The notes: generated by a model not told the origin, from the letters alone. A stretch of 16,893 nt of DNA from Enterobacterales bacterium (GCA_900768635.1 CAAGDP010000088.1:1-16893); one strand, 5' to 3'. Shown: positions 1 to 7,306, counted from the first letter of the stretch. A program made the numbers and translations.

Positions 1-116
1 ATGATGTAACGCCACTTTAGATAGCAATATCTATCGGGGTTAAAGGTCGGAGGCGTAAGCCGTTATTACGACTGGGCAGTTACAAGCCCACTACCTTTAG
101 GTGGTGGGTAGTTGAC
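1..116 (+). mobile_element. Right end of an IS200/IS605-type element (partial)
   Basis: The first 116 bases carry the layout seen at right ends of TnpB-carrying IS200/IS605 elements: several small hairpins, then a GC-rich hairpin (CCCACTACC at 87-95 with GGTGGTGGG at 100-108, loop TTTA), then TAG and the terminal GTTGAC at 111-116. All three plus-strand frames are closed by stops within the first 20 bases, so at most the last few codons of a tnpB gene could be present; the gene itself would lie to the left of the window. No terminal inverted repeats are expected in this family. The call rests on my recognition of the conserved right-end pattern, not on a transposase sequence, so the exact boundary is inferred. 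Confidence 0.68.
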
Positions 117-132
117 ATGCTGATATTTATCA
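18..132 (+). ncRNA. Probable TnpB guide RNA (omega/reRNA) scaffold plus guide
   Basis: Visible structure in order: a 6-bp hairpin TAGATA/TATCTA with a GCAA tetraloop (18-33); GTCG (46-49) pairing with CGAC (69-72) around a GGC-GTAA-GCC mini-hairpin (52-61); TGGGC (73-77) able to pair with GCCCA (86-90); and the overlapping 9-bp hairpin 87-95/100-108. The last two are mutually exclusive, or a pseudoknot, which is typical of these RNAs. In known TnpB systems the scaffold runs to the element's right end and the adjoining host DNA supplies the guide, here starting at 117 (ATGCTGATATTTATCA). The guide length of about 16 bases and the 5' end of the RNA are inferred. Confidence 0.58.
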
Positions 133-224
133 TTTAGCGCACTGGAAGAGACTTTGGAATATTTTGTTGCCATAGTGACCTCTTTTTATGAATTATGATG
201 GTAAAACTCCGAATTAAACCGGGG

Positions 225-252
225 ATTAAAGCTCCTGATATTTTGGTATAAT
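225..252 (+). promoter_or_regulatory. Promoter of rluC with extended -10
   Basis: A perfect TATAAT (247-252) is preceded by TGG (244-246), giving an extended -10 element. The best -35 is a poor ATTAAA at 225-230 with a 16-base spacer, as expected when an extended -10 carries recognition. Transcription would start near 259. This rules out an ATG at 253 or any start at 251 for rluC, because those bases lie in the -10 box itself, and it leaves about 60 bases of leader before the chosen start at 320. Confidence 0.62.
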
Positions 253-319
253 GCAGGTCTTGGTTTGTTCTGCAGATTGTTTTTGGAGTTGTGCAGAATT
301 TTCGGGATGTGGGGAATGT

Positions 320-1285
320 ATGTCACTGATTGAATATCCGGTAAGAATTGTTTCTGTTGATGAGGAACGCAGTGGCCAGCGGATTGACAATTTTCTGATC
401 AGTCAGTTCCGGGGTGTGCCCAGAAGCTGTGTTTACCGGATCCTGCGCAAAGGCGAGGTAAGGGTTAACAAAAAGCGGGTTCATCCGGATTATAAGCTGC
501 AGACCGGTGATCTGGTCAGGATCCCGCCGGTAAAGGTTGAGGATAAACCGGTAATCGCTCCTTCGGCCAACCTTACCCTGGTAACCGATCTCTGTTCCCG
601 GATAGTTTATGAAACCCCGGAAATGCTTATTATTAATAAGCCGGCGGGGATTGCGGTGCATGGCGGTAGTGGCATTGACTACGGTGTTATTGAAGCACTG
701 CGTTCCGGCCGTCCCGAACTGCGGTTTCTGGAGCTGGTACACCGGCTGGATCGGGATACGTCAGGATGTTTGATGATTGCCAAAAAAAGAAGTGCTCTGA
801 GAAATCTGCATGAACAGCTGCGTCTTAAAACCGTGCAGAAGAATTACTGGGCACTGGTGCGGGGTAAATGGTCAGCAAAGGTGAAGGCGATAGATCAGCC
901 CCTTCTGAAAAATATTTTAAAATCCGGGGAGCGAATGGTTTCAGTCAGCAGAGAAGGTAAACCTTCCCGGACTCTTTATTCCATTTTGCGGGAATATGAT
1001 TGCTGTACTCTGGTGGAGGCATCGCCCCAGACCGGAAGAACCCATCAAATCAGAGTTCACAGTACCTTTGCATCTCATCCCATTGCCCTGGATGAGAAAT
1101 ATGGAGACAGGGAATTTGATGCAGTTATGCGATCAAGAGGTCTTAATCGCATGTTTTTGCATGCCCGCCGGATCACCTTTGTTGATCCTTCTTCCGGGAA
1201 AGTGGTGTCTGTGGAGGCTGAACTGGATGATAATTTGGCCTCTGTTCTGGATGCTCTGGAGAAGTTTTCCTCAACTTCCCGCTGA
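320..1285 (+). CDS. rluC: 23S rRNA pseudouridine(955/2504/2580) synthase RluC
   Basis: RluC converts three uridines near the peptidyl-transferase centre of 23S rRNA to pseudouridine. The 321-residue product has an N-terminal S4 RNA-binding domain (about 20-80, with GQRIDNFL and YRILRKGEVRVNKKR) and an RluA-type synthase domain (about 95-255). The catalytic aspartate in HRLDRDTSG falls at residue 144, the same number as in E. coli, and GRTHQIRVH is present. The start is ATG 320 with GGGGA at 311-315; it makes the N-terminus (MSLIEYPVRIV) align with E. coli RluC. A longer frame open from 251 overlaps the promoter and is rejected. The HAD gene downstream is separated by 144 bases. Confidence 0.96.
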   Translation: MSLIEYPVRIVSVDEERSGQRIDNFLISQFRGVPRSCVYRILRKGEVRVNKKRVHPDYKLQTGDLVRIPPVKVEDKPVIAPSANLTLVTDLCSRIVYETPEMLIINKPAGIAVHGGSGIDYGVIEALRSGRPELRFLELVHRLDRDTSGCLMIAKKRSALRNLHEQLRLKTVQKNYWALVRGKWSAKVKAIDQPLLKNILKSGERMVSVSREGKPSRTLYSILREYDCCTLVEASPQTGRTHQIRVHSTFASHPIALDEKYGDREFDAVMRSRGLNRMFLHARRITFVDPSSGKVVSVEAELDDNLASVLDALEKFSSTSR

Positions 1286-1429
1286 TCCGGGGATTATTTA
1301 TTCAGCTGATCTTTCGGGATCGATCTGAGAAACAGTTTATTTTCTGTCAGAGCAGCCTGTTATTGCTCACAGCAGTTTTTTTACAAGGACTCACTTCCGG
1401 AGGAAGATGAGACTACCGGGAGATTTGTT

Positions 1430-2089
1430 ATGCAGTTTAATGCCAGACTTATAGTTTTTGATGTAGATGGGACTTTGGCGGATTCCATAGGGCGGATTAT
1501 TGAGGTTATGCAGGTTGCTTCCGTCAACTGCAAGGTGAGGCGGCCGTCAACTTCGGATGTGAGAAATGTTATCGGTATGACTTTGCGTAAGGCCATAGCA
1601 GCGCTTATGCCTGAATATTCTGATGAAAAGGTGGATGAGGTAACTGAAGAATACCGGAGACTTTACAAGGAGATGGAAGATCGTGATCCCGTCAGACTTT
1701 ATCCTTCAGTGATCAGTACCCTGCAGACTCTGAAGCAGCAGGGTTTTGAACTGGCCATTGCCACCGGTAAATCTCGGGCGGGATTGGAACGGATTTATAT
1801 AAATTCCGGATTGCGGGAGCTCATCACCTGTGCAGTAAGCGGGGATATGGTAAAGTCCAAGCCGGATCCCATGATGTTGCAGACTATCCTGGAACATTAC
1901 GGATTAAAACCGGAACAGGCACTTATGGTGGGTGATTCCAATCTGGATCTGCGCATGGCAACCAATGCCGGGGTACCTTCAATAGGCATTACCTGGGGTG
2001 TCCATCCCAGAGAAGTTCTGGAGAAAGAATCTCCGGTGGCAATTATCGGGGATGTATGCGAGCTTCCGGATCTGGTTAACTTCTCATAG
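1430..2089 (+). CDS. HAD superfamily (subfamily IA) phosphatase, phosphoglycolate-phosphatase-like
   Basis: A 219-residue cytoplasmic hydrolase with all four HAD motifs: DVDGT (nucleophile D11, acid/base D13), T112 in ATGKS, K144 in KSKPDP, and VGDS with D169 plus D173. An alpha-helical cap lies between motifs I and II (about 18-90), as in subfamily IA. It would dephosphorylate a small sugar- or glycolate-type phosphate with Mg2+; the substrate cannot be read from sequence. A HAD-IA gene next to rluC is a recurrent arrangement in gammaproteobacteria. Start ATG 1430 has GGGAGA at 1418-1423. It may be cotranscribed with rluC, since no convincing terminator or promoter lies between them. Confidence 0.9.
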   Translation: MQFNARLIVFDVDGTLADSIGRIIEVMQVASVNCKVRRPSTSDVRNVIGMTLRKAIAALMPEYSDEKVDEVTEEYRRLYKEMEDRDPVRLYPSVISTLQTLKQQGFELAIATGKSRAGLERIYINSGLRELITCAVSGDMVKSKPDPMMLQTILEHYGLKPEQALMVGDSNLDLRMATNAGVPSIGITWGVHPREVLEKESPVAIIGDVCELPDLVNFS

Positions 2090-2109
2090 AACATCTCAAC
2101 TTACAAGGA

Positions 2110-2176
2110 TGCAGGATCTGTGAAGGTATGTGAAAACAGGTATTCTGTTCCGTATACCTGAATTCTAGATCCGGCA
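2110..2176 (+). other. Three-tier nested hairpin between HAD gene and yceD
   Basis: Three inverted repeats are nested concentrically in 67 bases: an outer stem 2110-2119 with 2167-2176 (9 of 10 pairs, one A/G mismatch), a middle stem AGGTAT 2124-2129 with ATACCT 2154-2159, and an inner stem AACAG 2135-2139 with CTGTT 2145-2149 around a 5-base loop. Internal loops separate the tiers. No T-tract follows, so it does not look like a standard rho-independent terminator. It could be a 3'-end stabilising or processing structure of the rluC-HAD transcript, or a small structured RNA. The pairing is seen directly; the role is unknown. Confidence 0.55.
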
Positions 2177-2315
2177 AAGAGAACATATCTCTACGTTTAT
2201 CCAAGGACTTCAGGTCAGTCTCCTTCCACCTCTTCCTGCTTTTTATATCATCAATCTTTGATCATAAAGCTTTGGCACATGAAATCGGAAAGAGGCAAAA
2301 AAAAGTAACATCATA

Positions 2316-2343
2316 TTGATTTGAGATAATTTTGTGATATTAT
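2316..2343 (+). promoter_or_regulatory. Promoter of the yceD-rpmF-plsX-fab operon
   Basis: TTGATT (2316-2321), a 16-base spacer and TATTAT (2338-2343) form a reasonable sigma-70 promoter. Transcription would begin around 2349-2352, only a few bases before the yceD ATG at 2354, giving an almost leaderless message. A second possible -10, GATAAT at 2325-2330, lacks a -35 partner. Confidence 0.55.
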
Positions 2344-2353
2344 CAGCGCCATT

Positions 2354-2893
2354 ATGCAAAACATTAAATTGCCTGTTGAAATAGATCCTGTTCGTGCGGC
2401 TGCCAAAAAGCTTGACTATCAGGGCATTGTGGAAAAGAAGGATTTAAAGCGACTGGGGGAAATGGTTACCTCGGTCTGTAGTGATGTTCAGGCTCAGGTA
2501 TCGTTTTACAAGGATTTAAGCGGTATTAACGTAATTTCCGGAAGTGCGGAAACTTCGGTAATTCTTCCTTGTCAGCGTTGCGGTGATGATTTTGAACTGG
2601 CTTTAAAAACTCAGTTCCGATATTCTCCTGATGGCAAACTTCTGGAACAGCTGGATCTTGCAGATGATTTTGACTGTGTTGATTTAAATAGTTTTGGTGA
2701 AATCAATCTTTATGATATAATTGAAGATGAGTTAATTTTGTCGTTACCACTTATAGCCAGACATCCTATTGAGGATTGCCCGGCTGCGGAGATGATAGAA
2801 TCGATGAGTGGAGACGGTCAGGGTGATGATGGCACATATAGCCCTTTCGCCATCCTGGGTGATTTAATGAAAGACGGAAACAAAAATAAGTAG
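2354..2893 (+). CDS. yceD: YceD/DUF177 family protein (23S rRNA accumulation protein)
   Basis: A 179-residue DUF177 protein. Family members are encoded just before rpmF in most proteobacteria and have been linked to accumulation of 23S rRNA; the biochemical activity is not settled. Sequence hallmarks are the N-terminus MQNIKLPVEIDPVRAA, the LDYQG motif (20-24), the CQRC pair (C73, C76) and EDELILSLPLIARH near 128-141, followed by an acidic, glycine-rich tail. The start matches the E. coli protein exactly, yet no Shine-Dalgarno sequence precedes ATG 2354 (the upstream bases are CAGCGCCATT). Together with the promoter position this suggests leaderless or near-leaderless translation. The TAG stop overlaps the AGGAG of rpmF. 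Confidence 0.93.
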   Translation: MQNIKLPVEIDPVRAAAKKLDYQGIVEKKDLKRLGEMVTSVCSDVQAQVSFYKDLSGINVISGSAETSVILPCQRCGDDFELALKTQFRYSPDGKLLEQLDLADDFDCVDLNSFGEINLYDIIEDELILSLPLIARHPIEDCPAAEMIESMSGDGQGDDGTYSPFAILGDLMKDGNKNK

Positions 2894-2902
2894 GAGAAGG
2901 CA

Positions 2903-3106
2903 ATGGCCGTTCAACAGAATCATACATCTCGTTCCAAGCGCGATATGCGTCGTTCCCATGACGCTTTGTCAGCAGCTAATTTGTCACTTGATAAGACTAC
3001 CGGTGAAGTTCATATGCGTCACTGTGTAACTGCCAGCGGTTACTATCGTGGCAAGCAGGTTATCAAGGCAAAGGAAGAAGCTTCTGAAGAAGCAACTCAA
3101 GAATAA
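2903..3106 (+). CDS. rpmF: 50S ribosomal protein L32
   Basis: L32 is a small structural protein of the large ribosomal subunit. The N-terminus MAVQQN, then TSRSKRDMRRSHDAL and the GYYRG block, identify it. At 67 residues it is about 10 longer than E. coli L32: after the usual end near KVI it continues as an acidic tail (KAKEEASEEATQE). The bacterial type without zinc-ribbon cysteines applies, with only one cysteine at residue 41. It starts at ATG 2903 with AGGAG at 2892-2896, and lies 9 bases after yceD and directly before plsX, the usual order linking ribosome and lipid synthesis. Confidence 0.97.
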   Translation: MAVQQNHTSRSKRDMRRSHDALSAANLSLDKTTGEVHMRHCVTASGYYRGKQVIKAKEEASEEATQE

Positions 3107-3115
3107 CAGTTGCTT

Positions 3116-4132
3116 GTGACCAGCATAAACAAAGATCTGATTGTTGCATTGGATCTTATGGGTGGTGATTTAGGACCATCTGTTTCAGTGCCTGCTGCAA
3201 AGCGGGCATTGTTGATCTCACCTGATCTCAGTCTGATTCTTATTGGTGATCCTGCTTCCTGTATTCCTTTGCTTAAAAAGGAAGGGTTGCAGAGTCATCC
3301 CCGTGTCAAATTTATTCCTTCTGAGAGTTCTGTATCCTCTCAGGACCGTCCCGGAAAGGCCTTGCGGCACAGCAGGGGAACTTCCATGCGTCTTGCCGTT
3401 GAACAGGTTGCTTCCGGAAATGCGGGATCCTGCGTCAGCGCCGGCAATACCGGAGCATTAATGGCCATTGCCACTCACATTTTAAGCACAGTTGAGGGAA
3501 TGGAACGCCCAGCACTTGCATCTTTCATCCCCAAGGAGGGTGGTGGGAAAACCCTGTTACTGGATTTGGGAGCCAATGTGAGTTGTACTGCCAGAAATCT
3601 GGTGGAATTTGCGGTTATGGGTGCCAGAAAGTTCCAGGCGGAGAACCTGTCTGGGGAATTGCCTAAAGTAGCTCTTCTTAATGTAGGCACAGAAGAAAAC
3701 AAGGGTAATAATGTTATTCATGAAACCAGTGAACATCTGATAAAATTAAAATGTCTCAAATATATTGGTTACGTGGAAGGGGATTCCTTGTTCTGTTCTC
3801 CTGCTGATGTTATTGTGTGTGATGGCTTTACCGGCAATATTGCACTGAAATCATCAGAAGGCCTGGTGAGAATGATCCACAGTCTCCTGTCCAGGAATCT
3901 CCGGGGTTTCTGGTGGTGGCTCAGAATTCCTCTGGGACTTTTCCTGCGGCGAAAACTGGCTATCATCCATCCGGACCGTTACAATGGTGCGAGTCTTCTG
4001 GGGTTAAAAGGGGTGGTTGTAAAAAGTCATGGCAGCGCAGGTGTTTCAGCAACTGCTAGTGCAATTTTGCGGGCTCAGAAGGAAGCTCTTGCTGATTTAC
4101 CCAGCAATTTTTTGGATATAATTAATCGTTAG
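3116..4132 (+). CDS. plsX: Phosphate acyltransferase PlsX
   Basis: PlsX is a peripheral membrane enzyme that converts acyl-ACP and phosphate to acyl-phosphate, the acyl donor for PlsY in phospholipid synthesis. Recognisable blocks are ALDLMGGDLGPS near the N-terminus, SRGTSMR, CVSAGNTGALM, LLDLGANVSC, VCDGFTGN and NPD-like HPDRYNGASLLGL towards the C-terminus. Length (338 residues) is typical. The start is uncertain: GTG 3116 gives an N-terminus beginning M-T as in E. coli PlsX, while TTG 3110 is also in frame. Neither has a good Shine-Dalgarno sequence, so translation is probably coupled to rpmF, which stops at 3106. Confidence 0.94.
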   Translation: MTSINKDLIVALDLMGGDLGPSVSVPAAKRALLISPDLSLILIGDPASCIPLLKKEGLQSHPRVKFIPSESSVSSQDRPGKALRHSRGTSMRLAVEQVASGNAGSCVSAGNTGALMAIATHILSTVEGMERPALASFIPKEGGGKTLLLDLGANVSCTARNLVEFAVMGARKFQAENLSGELPKVALLNVGTEENKGNNVIHETSEHLIKLKCLKYIGYVEGDSLFCSPADVIVCDGFTGNIALKSSEGLVRMIHSLLSRNLRGFWWWLRIPLGLFLRRKLAIIHPDRYNGASLLGLKGVVVKSHGSAGVSATASAILRAQKEALADLPSNFLDIINR

Positions 4133-4151
4133 TTACTTAATAGGCTTACAG

Positions 4152-5108
4152 ATGTACAGTAAAATTCTCGGAACCGGTAGTTATCTGCCTGAAAAGATCA
4201 GAACTAATGCTGATTTGGAAGCAATGGTGGACACCTCGGATGACTGGATCACCAAGCGCACAGGTATCAAGCAGCGTCATATAGCAGAAGGACAGGAAAC
4301 CGTAGCCTTTATGGCTGTTGAAGCCGCCAGAAAAGCCCTGGAAGCTGCATCTGTCAAACCTGAGGAAATAGATTTAATTCTGGTGGGAACTTCAACTTCT
4401 GCAAATTTTTTCCCGTCCACCGCCTGCCTGGTTCAGGTTGCACTGGGTTGCAGATGCGTTCCGGCCATGGATATTTCCGCTGCCTGTTCCGGTTTTGTTT
4501 ATGTCCTCAGTATCGCCGATCAGTATATTCGCTCCGGAACCTGTAAGAAGGTTCTGATAATCGGAGCCGACGCAATTTCATCCACCTGTGATCAGACTGA
4601 TCGTACAACTATTGTGCTTTTTGGTGACGGAGCCGGAGCTGCAGTAGTGGGAGCCTCTGAGGAGGAGGGTGTTATCTGTACTCACATCTGCGCCGACGGC
4701 AATTATGCCAGCTACCTTTCTCTTCCGGTGATTGGTCAGCAGACTCCTGATCAGGAGGATCGCTACCTTCATATGAAGGGTAATGAAGTATTTAAGGTGG
4801 CAGTTACTACTTTAAGCCGTCTGGTTTCTGAAACTTTTGAAATTGCCGGATATGATCCCCAGCAACTGGACTGGCTGGTTCCTCACCAGGCCAATCTGCG
4901 TATTATAAAGGCAACAGCAGATCGTCTCGGCCTTGATATGGATCAGGTAATTGTAACTCTGGACAAGCAGGGTAATACTTCTGCAGCATCTGTTGCTCTT
5001 GCTCTGGATGAAGGTGTGAGATCCGGCCGTATCAGGCGGGGTCAGCTGTTACTGCTGGAGGCATTTGGCGGTGGCTTTACCTGGGGTTCGGCGCTGATTC
5101 GCTTTTAG
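4152..5108 (+). CDS. fabH: 3-oxoacyl-ACP synthase III (KAS III) FabH
   Basis: FabH starts fatty-acid chains by condensing acetyl-CoA with malonyl-ACP. The 318-residue thiolase-fold protein carries the catalytic triad C112 (DISAACSGF), H245 (VPHQANLRI) and N275 (DKQGNTSAAS), and the GFGGGFTWG-type C-terminal loop (AFGGGFTWGSAL). The N-terminus MYSKILGTGSYLPEK and the TGIKQRH motif are standard. It lies 19 bases after plsX; the ribosome site is weak (TAGG at 4141-4144), so coupling to plsX is likely. Confidence 0.97.
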   Translation: MYSKILGTGSYLPEKIRTNADLEAMVDTSDDWITKRTGIKQRHIAEGQETVAFMAVEAARKALEAASVKPEEIDLILVGTSTSANFFPSTACLVQVALGCRCVPAMDISAACSGFVYVLSIADQYIRSGTCKKVLIIGADAISSTCDQTDRTTIVLFGDGAGAAVVGASEEEGVICTHICADGNYASYLSLPVIGQQTPDQEDRYLHMKGNEVFKVAVTTLSRLVSETFEIAGYDPQQLDWLVPHQANLRIIKATADRLGLDMDQVIVTLDKQGNTSAASVALALDEGVRSGRIRRGQLLLLEAFGGGFTWGSALIRF

Positions 5109-5161
5109 ATCCCTTAATAAACAGTTTTTAGATTATGTTGATTTTTTTAGGAGACTAATAA

Positions 5162-6088
5162 ATGACAAATTTTGCAGTCGTTTTTCCAGGACAGGGCTCC
5201 CAGAGTGTGGGTATGCTTTCTGATTTGGCAGAAGTTTATCCTCTGGTTAATGATGTGTTTGCTGAAGCAAGCGATACCCTGGGATACGATATGGCCAGGC
5301 TTATTGCTGACGGTCCGGAGGAAGAGCTGAACAAAACTTATCGCACCCAGCCGGCACTGCTGGCGGCATCCTATGCCATCTGGAGAGTATGGATTTATCT
5401 GGGCGGCTCCATGCCATCCTGCATGGCCGGCCATTCTCTTGGTGAATACACTGCATTGGTCTGCTCCGGAGCTCTTAAGTTCAGAGACGGGCTGCGTCTT
5501 GTGGAACAGCGTGGCAGTTTTATGCAGGAGGCGGTTCCTGCCGGTGTAGGATCTATGGCTGCAGTTATTGGTCTTGATGATGATCTGGTAGCCAAGTGCT
5601 GTCAGGAGGCAGCCCAGGGACAGGTAGTATCACCGGTTAATTTTAATTCTGTAGGTCAGGTGGTTATTGCCGGTAACAAGGAAGCTGTAGAGCGTGCTTC
5701 TTCATTAATCCAGGAAGCCGGAGCCAAAAGAGTGGTACCTCTTTCAGTATCGGTACCTTCTCATTGCGCTCTGATGAAACCTGCTGCAGAAAGACTTGCG
5801 GATACTCTGGCCAATGTGGAAATTTCATCTCCGGTTATCCCTGTTTATAATAATGTGGATGTTAAGTGTGAAGATGATCCGGCTAAAATCAAGGATGCTC
5901 TGGTAAGACAGCTGTATAATCCGGTTAAGTGGACCTCCATTGTTACCGCCATGGCCGACAGCGGCGTGGAAAGCCAGCTGGAAATGGGCCCAGGCAAGGT
6001 ACTTACCGGTCTGGTTAAGAGAATCGACAAGCGTATTGAAGGTGTAAGTGTAAATTCTCCATCAACTATCAGTGAATTAATCGGTTAG
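5162..6088 (+). CDS. fabD: Malonyl-CoA:ACP transacylase FabD
   Basis: FabD moves malonyl from CoA to the phosphopantetheine of ACP. The 308-residue protein has the alpha/beta-hydrolase nucleophile S92 in GHSLGEY, R117 (VEQRG) for the malonyl carboxylate and H201 (VPSHCALM), all at the E. coli positions. The FPGQGSQ motif is at 8-14. ATG 5162 has a good AGGAGA at 5149-5154. The TAG stop (6086-6088) overlaps the AGGA that serves fabG, so the two are translationally linked. Confidence 0.97.
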   Translation: MTNFAVVFPGQGSQSVGMLSDLAEVYPLVNDVFAEASDTLGYDMARLIADGPEEELNKTYRTQPALLAASYAIWRVWIYLGGSMPSCMAGHSLGEYTALVCSGALKFRDGLRLVEQRGSFMQEAVPAGVGSMAAVIGLDDDLVAKCCQEAAQGQVVSPVNFNSVGQVVIAGNKEAVERASSLIQEAGAKRVVPLSVSVPSHCALMKPAAERLADTLANVEISSPVIPVYNNVDVKCEDDPAKIKDALVRQLYNPVKWTSIVTAMADSGVESQLEMGPGKVLTGLVKRIDKRIEGVSVNSPSTISELIG

Positions 6089-6096
6089 GAATTGCC

Positions 6097-6831
6097 ATGA
6101 GTTTTGAAAATAAAGTTGTATTGGTTACCGGTGCCAGCCGGGGTATTGGTCGTGCCATTGCTCAGGCTTTTGCCCTGAAGGGAGCAAAAGTTGTGGGTAC
6201 TGCCACCTCTGAGTCAGGTGCATCCCGTATTTCTGAATATCTGGGTGAAGCTGGCTGCGGTAAGGTTCTTAATGTTACCGATCAGGCATCTATTGATGCT
6301 CTTTTTGCCGATATCAAATCTTTGTACGGGGATGTGGATATTCTGGTGAATAATGCCGGAATTACCCGGGACAATCTTTTCATGCGAATGAAGGATGAAG
6401 AATGGGAGGATATTATCTCCACCAATCTTTCCTCGGTATACCGTCTTTCCAAGGCAGTTATTAGAGCTATGATGAAAAAGCGCTCTGGTCGCATTATTTC
6501 CATCAGCTCCGTAGTGGGCAAAATGGGTAATGCGGGACAGACCAATTATTCTGCTGCCAAAGCCGGTATTATTGGTTTTACCCGTTCTCTGGCCAGGGAA
6601 GTTGCATCCCGTGGCATTACTGTTAATGCGGTAGCTCCCGGTTTTATTGCAACTGATATGACCGACAGTCTTTCTGATGAAGTGAAAGCCGGGATCCTGG
6701 CCGGAGTGCCTGCCGGAAAACTTGGAACTCCCGAGGATATTGCCAATGCGGTACTGTTCCTTGCAGATGATGCTTCAGGATATATTACCGGTGAAACCAT
6801 TAATGTTAATGGTGGCATGTTTATGGACTGA
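6097..6831 (+). CDS. fabG: 3-oxoacyl-ACP reductase FabG
   Basis: FabG is the NADPH-dependent reductase of the elongation cycle and a short-chain dehydrogenase/reductase. At 244 residues it equals the E. coli length. It shows the cofactor loop TGASRGIG (11-18), NNAG (85-88), and the catalytic residues S138, Y151 and K155 (YSAAK). The PGFIATDMT segment after the Rossmann core and the C-terminal NVNGGMFM are typical. ATG 6097 follows AGGA at 6087-6090. It ends the tightly packed part of the operon; 205 bases separate it from acpP. Confidence 0.97.
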   Translation: MSFENKVVLVTGASRGIGRAIAQAFALKGAKVVGTATSESGASRISEYLGEAGCGKVLNVTDQASIDALFADIKSLYGDVDILVNNAGITRDNLFMRMKDEEWEDIISTNLSSVYRLSKAVIRAMMKKRSGRIISISSVVGKMGNAGQTNYSAAKAGIIGFTRSLAREVASRGITVNAVAPGFIATDMTDSLSDEVKAGILAGVPAGKLGTPEDIANAVLFLADDASGYITGETINVNGGMFMD

Positions 6832-6832
6832 T

Positions 6833-6895
6833 GCCGGGATTTTACCGGCGAGCTGCAGGGCGGATACTCACAGTGAGGGGAAAGTTTCTGCCCTG
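6833..6895 (+). other. Inverted repeats immediately after fabG
   Basis: Directly behind the fabG stop lies GCCGG (6833-6837) paired with CCGGC (6845-6849), then a larger structure in which CAGGGC (6856-6861) pairs with GCCCTG (6890-6895) and encloses CTCA/TGAG (6867-6870 with 6874-6877). No T-tract follows closely; the next bases are A-rich (6921-6936). This may mark a 3' end or pause between the upstream fab genes and acpP. The pairings are seen; function is inferred. Confidence 0.4.
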
Positions 6896-6940
6896 ATCAG
6901 CAAATTGTGGATATGAACTGAAAAAAAAATAAAAAATATG

Positions 6941-6969
6941 TATAAATAATTGGCGTATCCATATATAAT
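6941..6969 (+). promoter_or_regulatory. Possible acpP promoter
   Basis: A perfect TATAAT occurs at 6964-6969 in an AT-rich leader, but only a weak TATAAA lies at the 17-base-spaced -35 position (6941-6946). TATAAA here could itself act as an alternative -10. Transcription would start near 6976, about 60 bases before acpP. A separate acpP promoter is plausible because ACP is needed in far higher amounts than the enzymes. A perfect TTGACA at 7004-7009 is too close to the ATG to serve. Confidence 0.35.
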
Positions 6970-7036
6970 TGAAAGAGTAGTGTAAACCTTTTTTGTTTGA
7001 ATTTTGACACTTTGTGTAGTTAAGGAAAAATAAATC

Positions 7037-7273
7037 ATGAGTGATATCGTAGAACAAGTTAAGTCAATTGTGGCCGAACAGCTTGATCGTGATAAGGACA
7101 GTATTACCATTGAATCTTCTTTTGTTGAAGATTTAGGTGCTGACTCACTGGACGCTGTTGAACTGATTATGCGTCTTGAAGAAGATTTCGATCTCAATAT
7201 TCCTGATGAAGATGCAGAAAAGATTACTACCGTAAAAGCTGCTGTAGACTACATCGAATCTCATAAGAGCTAA
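7037..7273 (+). CDS. acpP: Acyl carrier protein
   Basis: ACP carries growing acyl chains on a phosphopantetheine arm attached to S37 in the GADSLDAVEL motif. The 78-residue, very acidic four-helix protein matches the length and sequence pattern of gammaproteobacterial AcpP almost throughout. ATG 7037 is preceded by AAGGA (7022-7026), with a somewhat long 10-base gap. It stands apart from its neighbours, with its own leader upstream and a strong hairpin downstream, which fits production of a separate abundant acpP message. Confidence 0.98.
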   Translation: MSDIVEQVKSIVAEQLDRDKDSITIESSFVEDLGADSLDAVELIMRLEEDFDLNIPDEDAEKITTVKAAVDYIESHKS

Positions 7274-7306
7274 TCTTCTTTTATATTGCCTTTAATTGAA
7301 TATTAG

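Noticed and set aside
112..117. Perfect TTGACA at the element's right end, a possible outward -35 towards rluC
   Set aside because: No -10-like hexamer lies 15-19 bases downstream, and the bases are explained as the conserved end of the element.
323..742. Minus-strand open frame of 139 codons within rluC
   Set aside because: It mirrors the RluC coding frame and has no independent support.
1359..1382. Possible terminator after rluC (CTGT/ACAG with a T-run)
   Set aside because: The stem is only 4 bp with a large loop, too weak to call.
1399..1452. Possible leader peptide (GGAGGA followed by ATG 1407, stop near 1452) before the HAD gene
   Set aside because: The spacing between ribosome site and ATG is only 2 bases and the peptide has no regulatory codon pattern.
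7004..7009. Perfect TTGACA before acpP
   Set aside because: A matching -10 would fall on the ribosome site and ATG, and the bases there are not -10-like.
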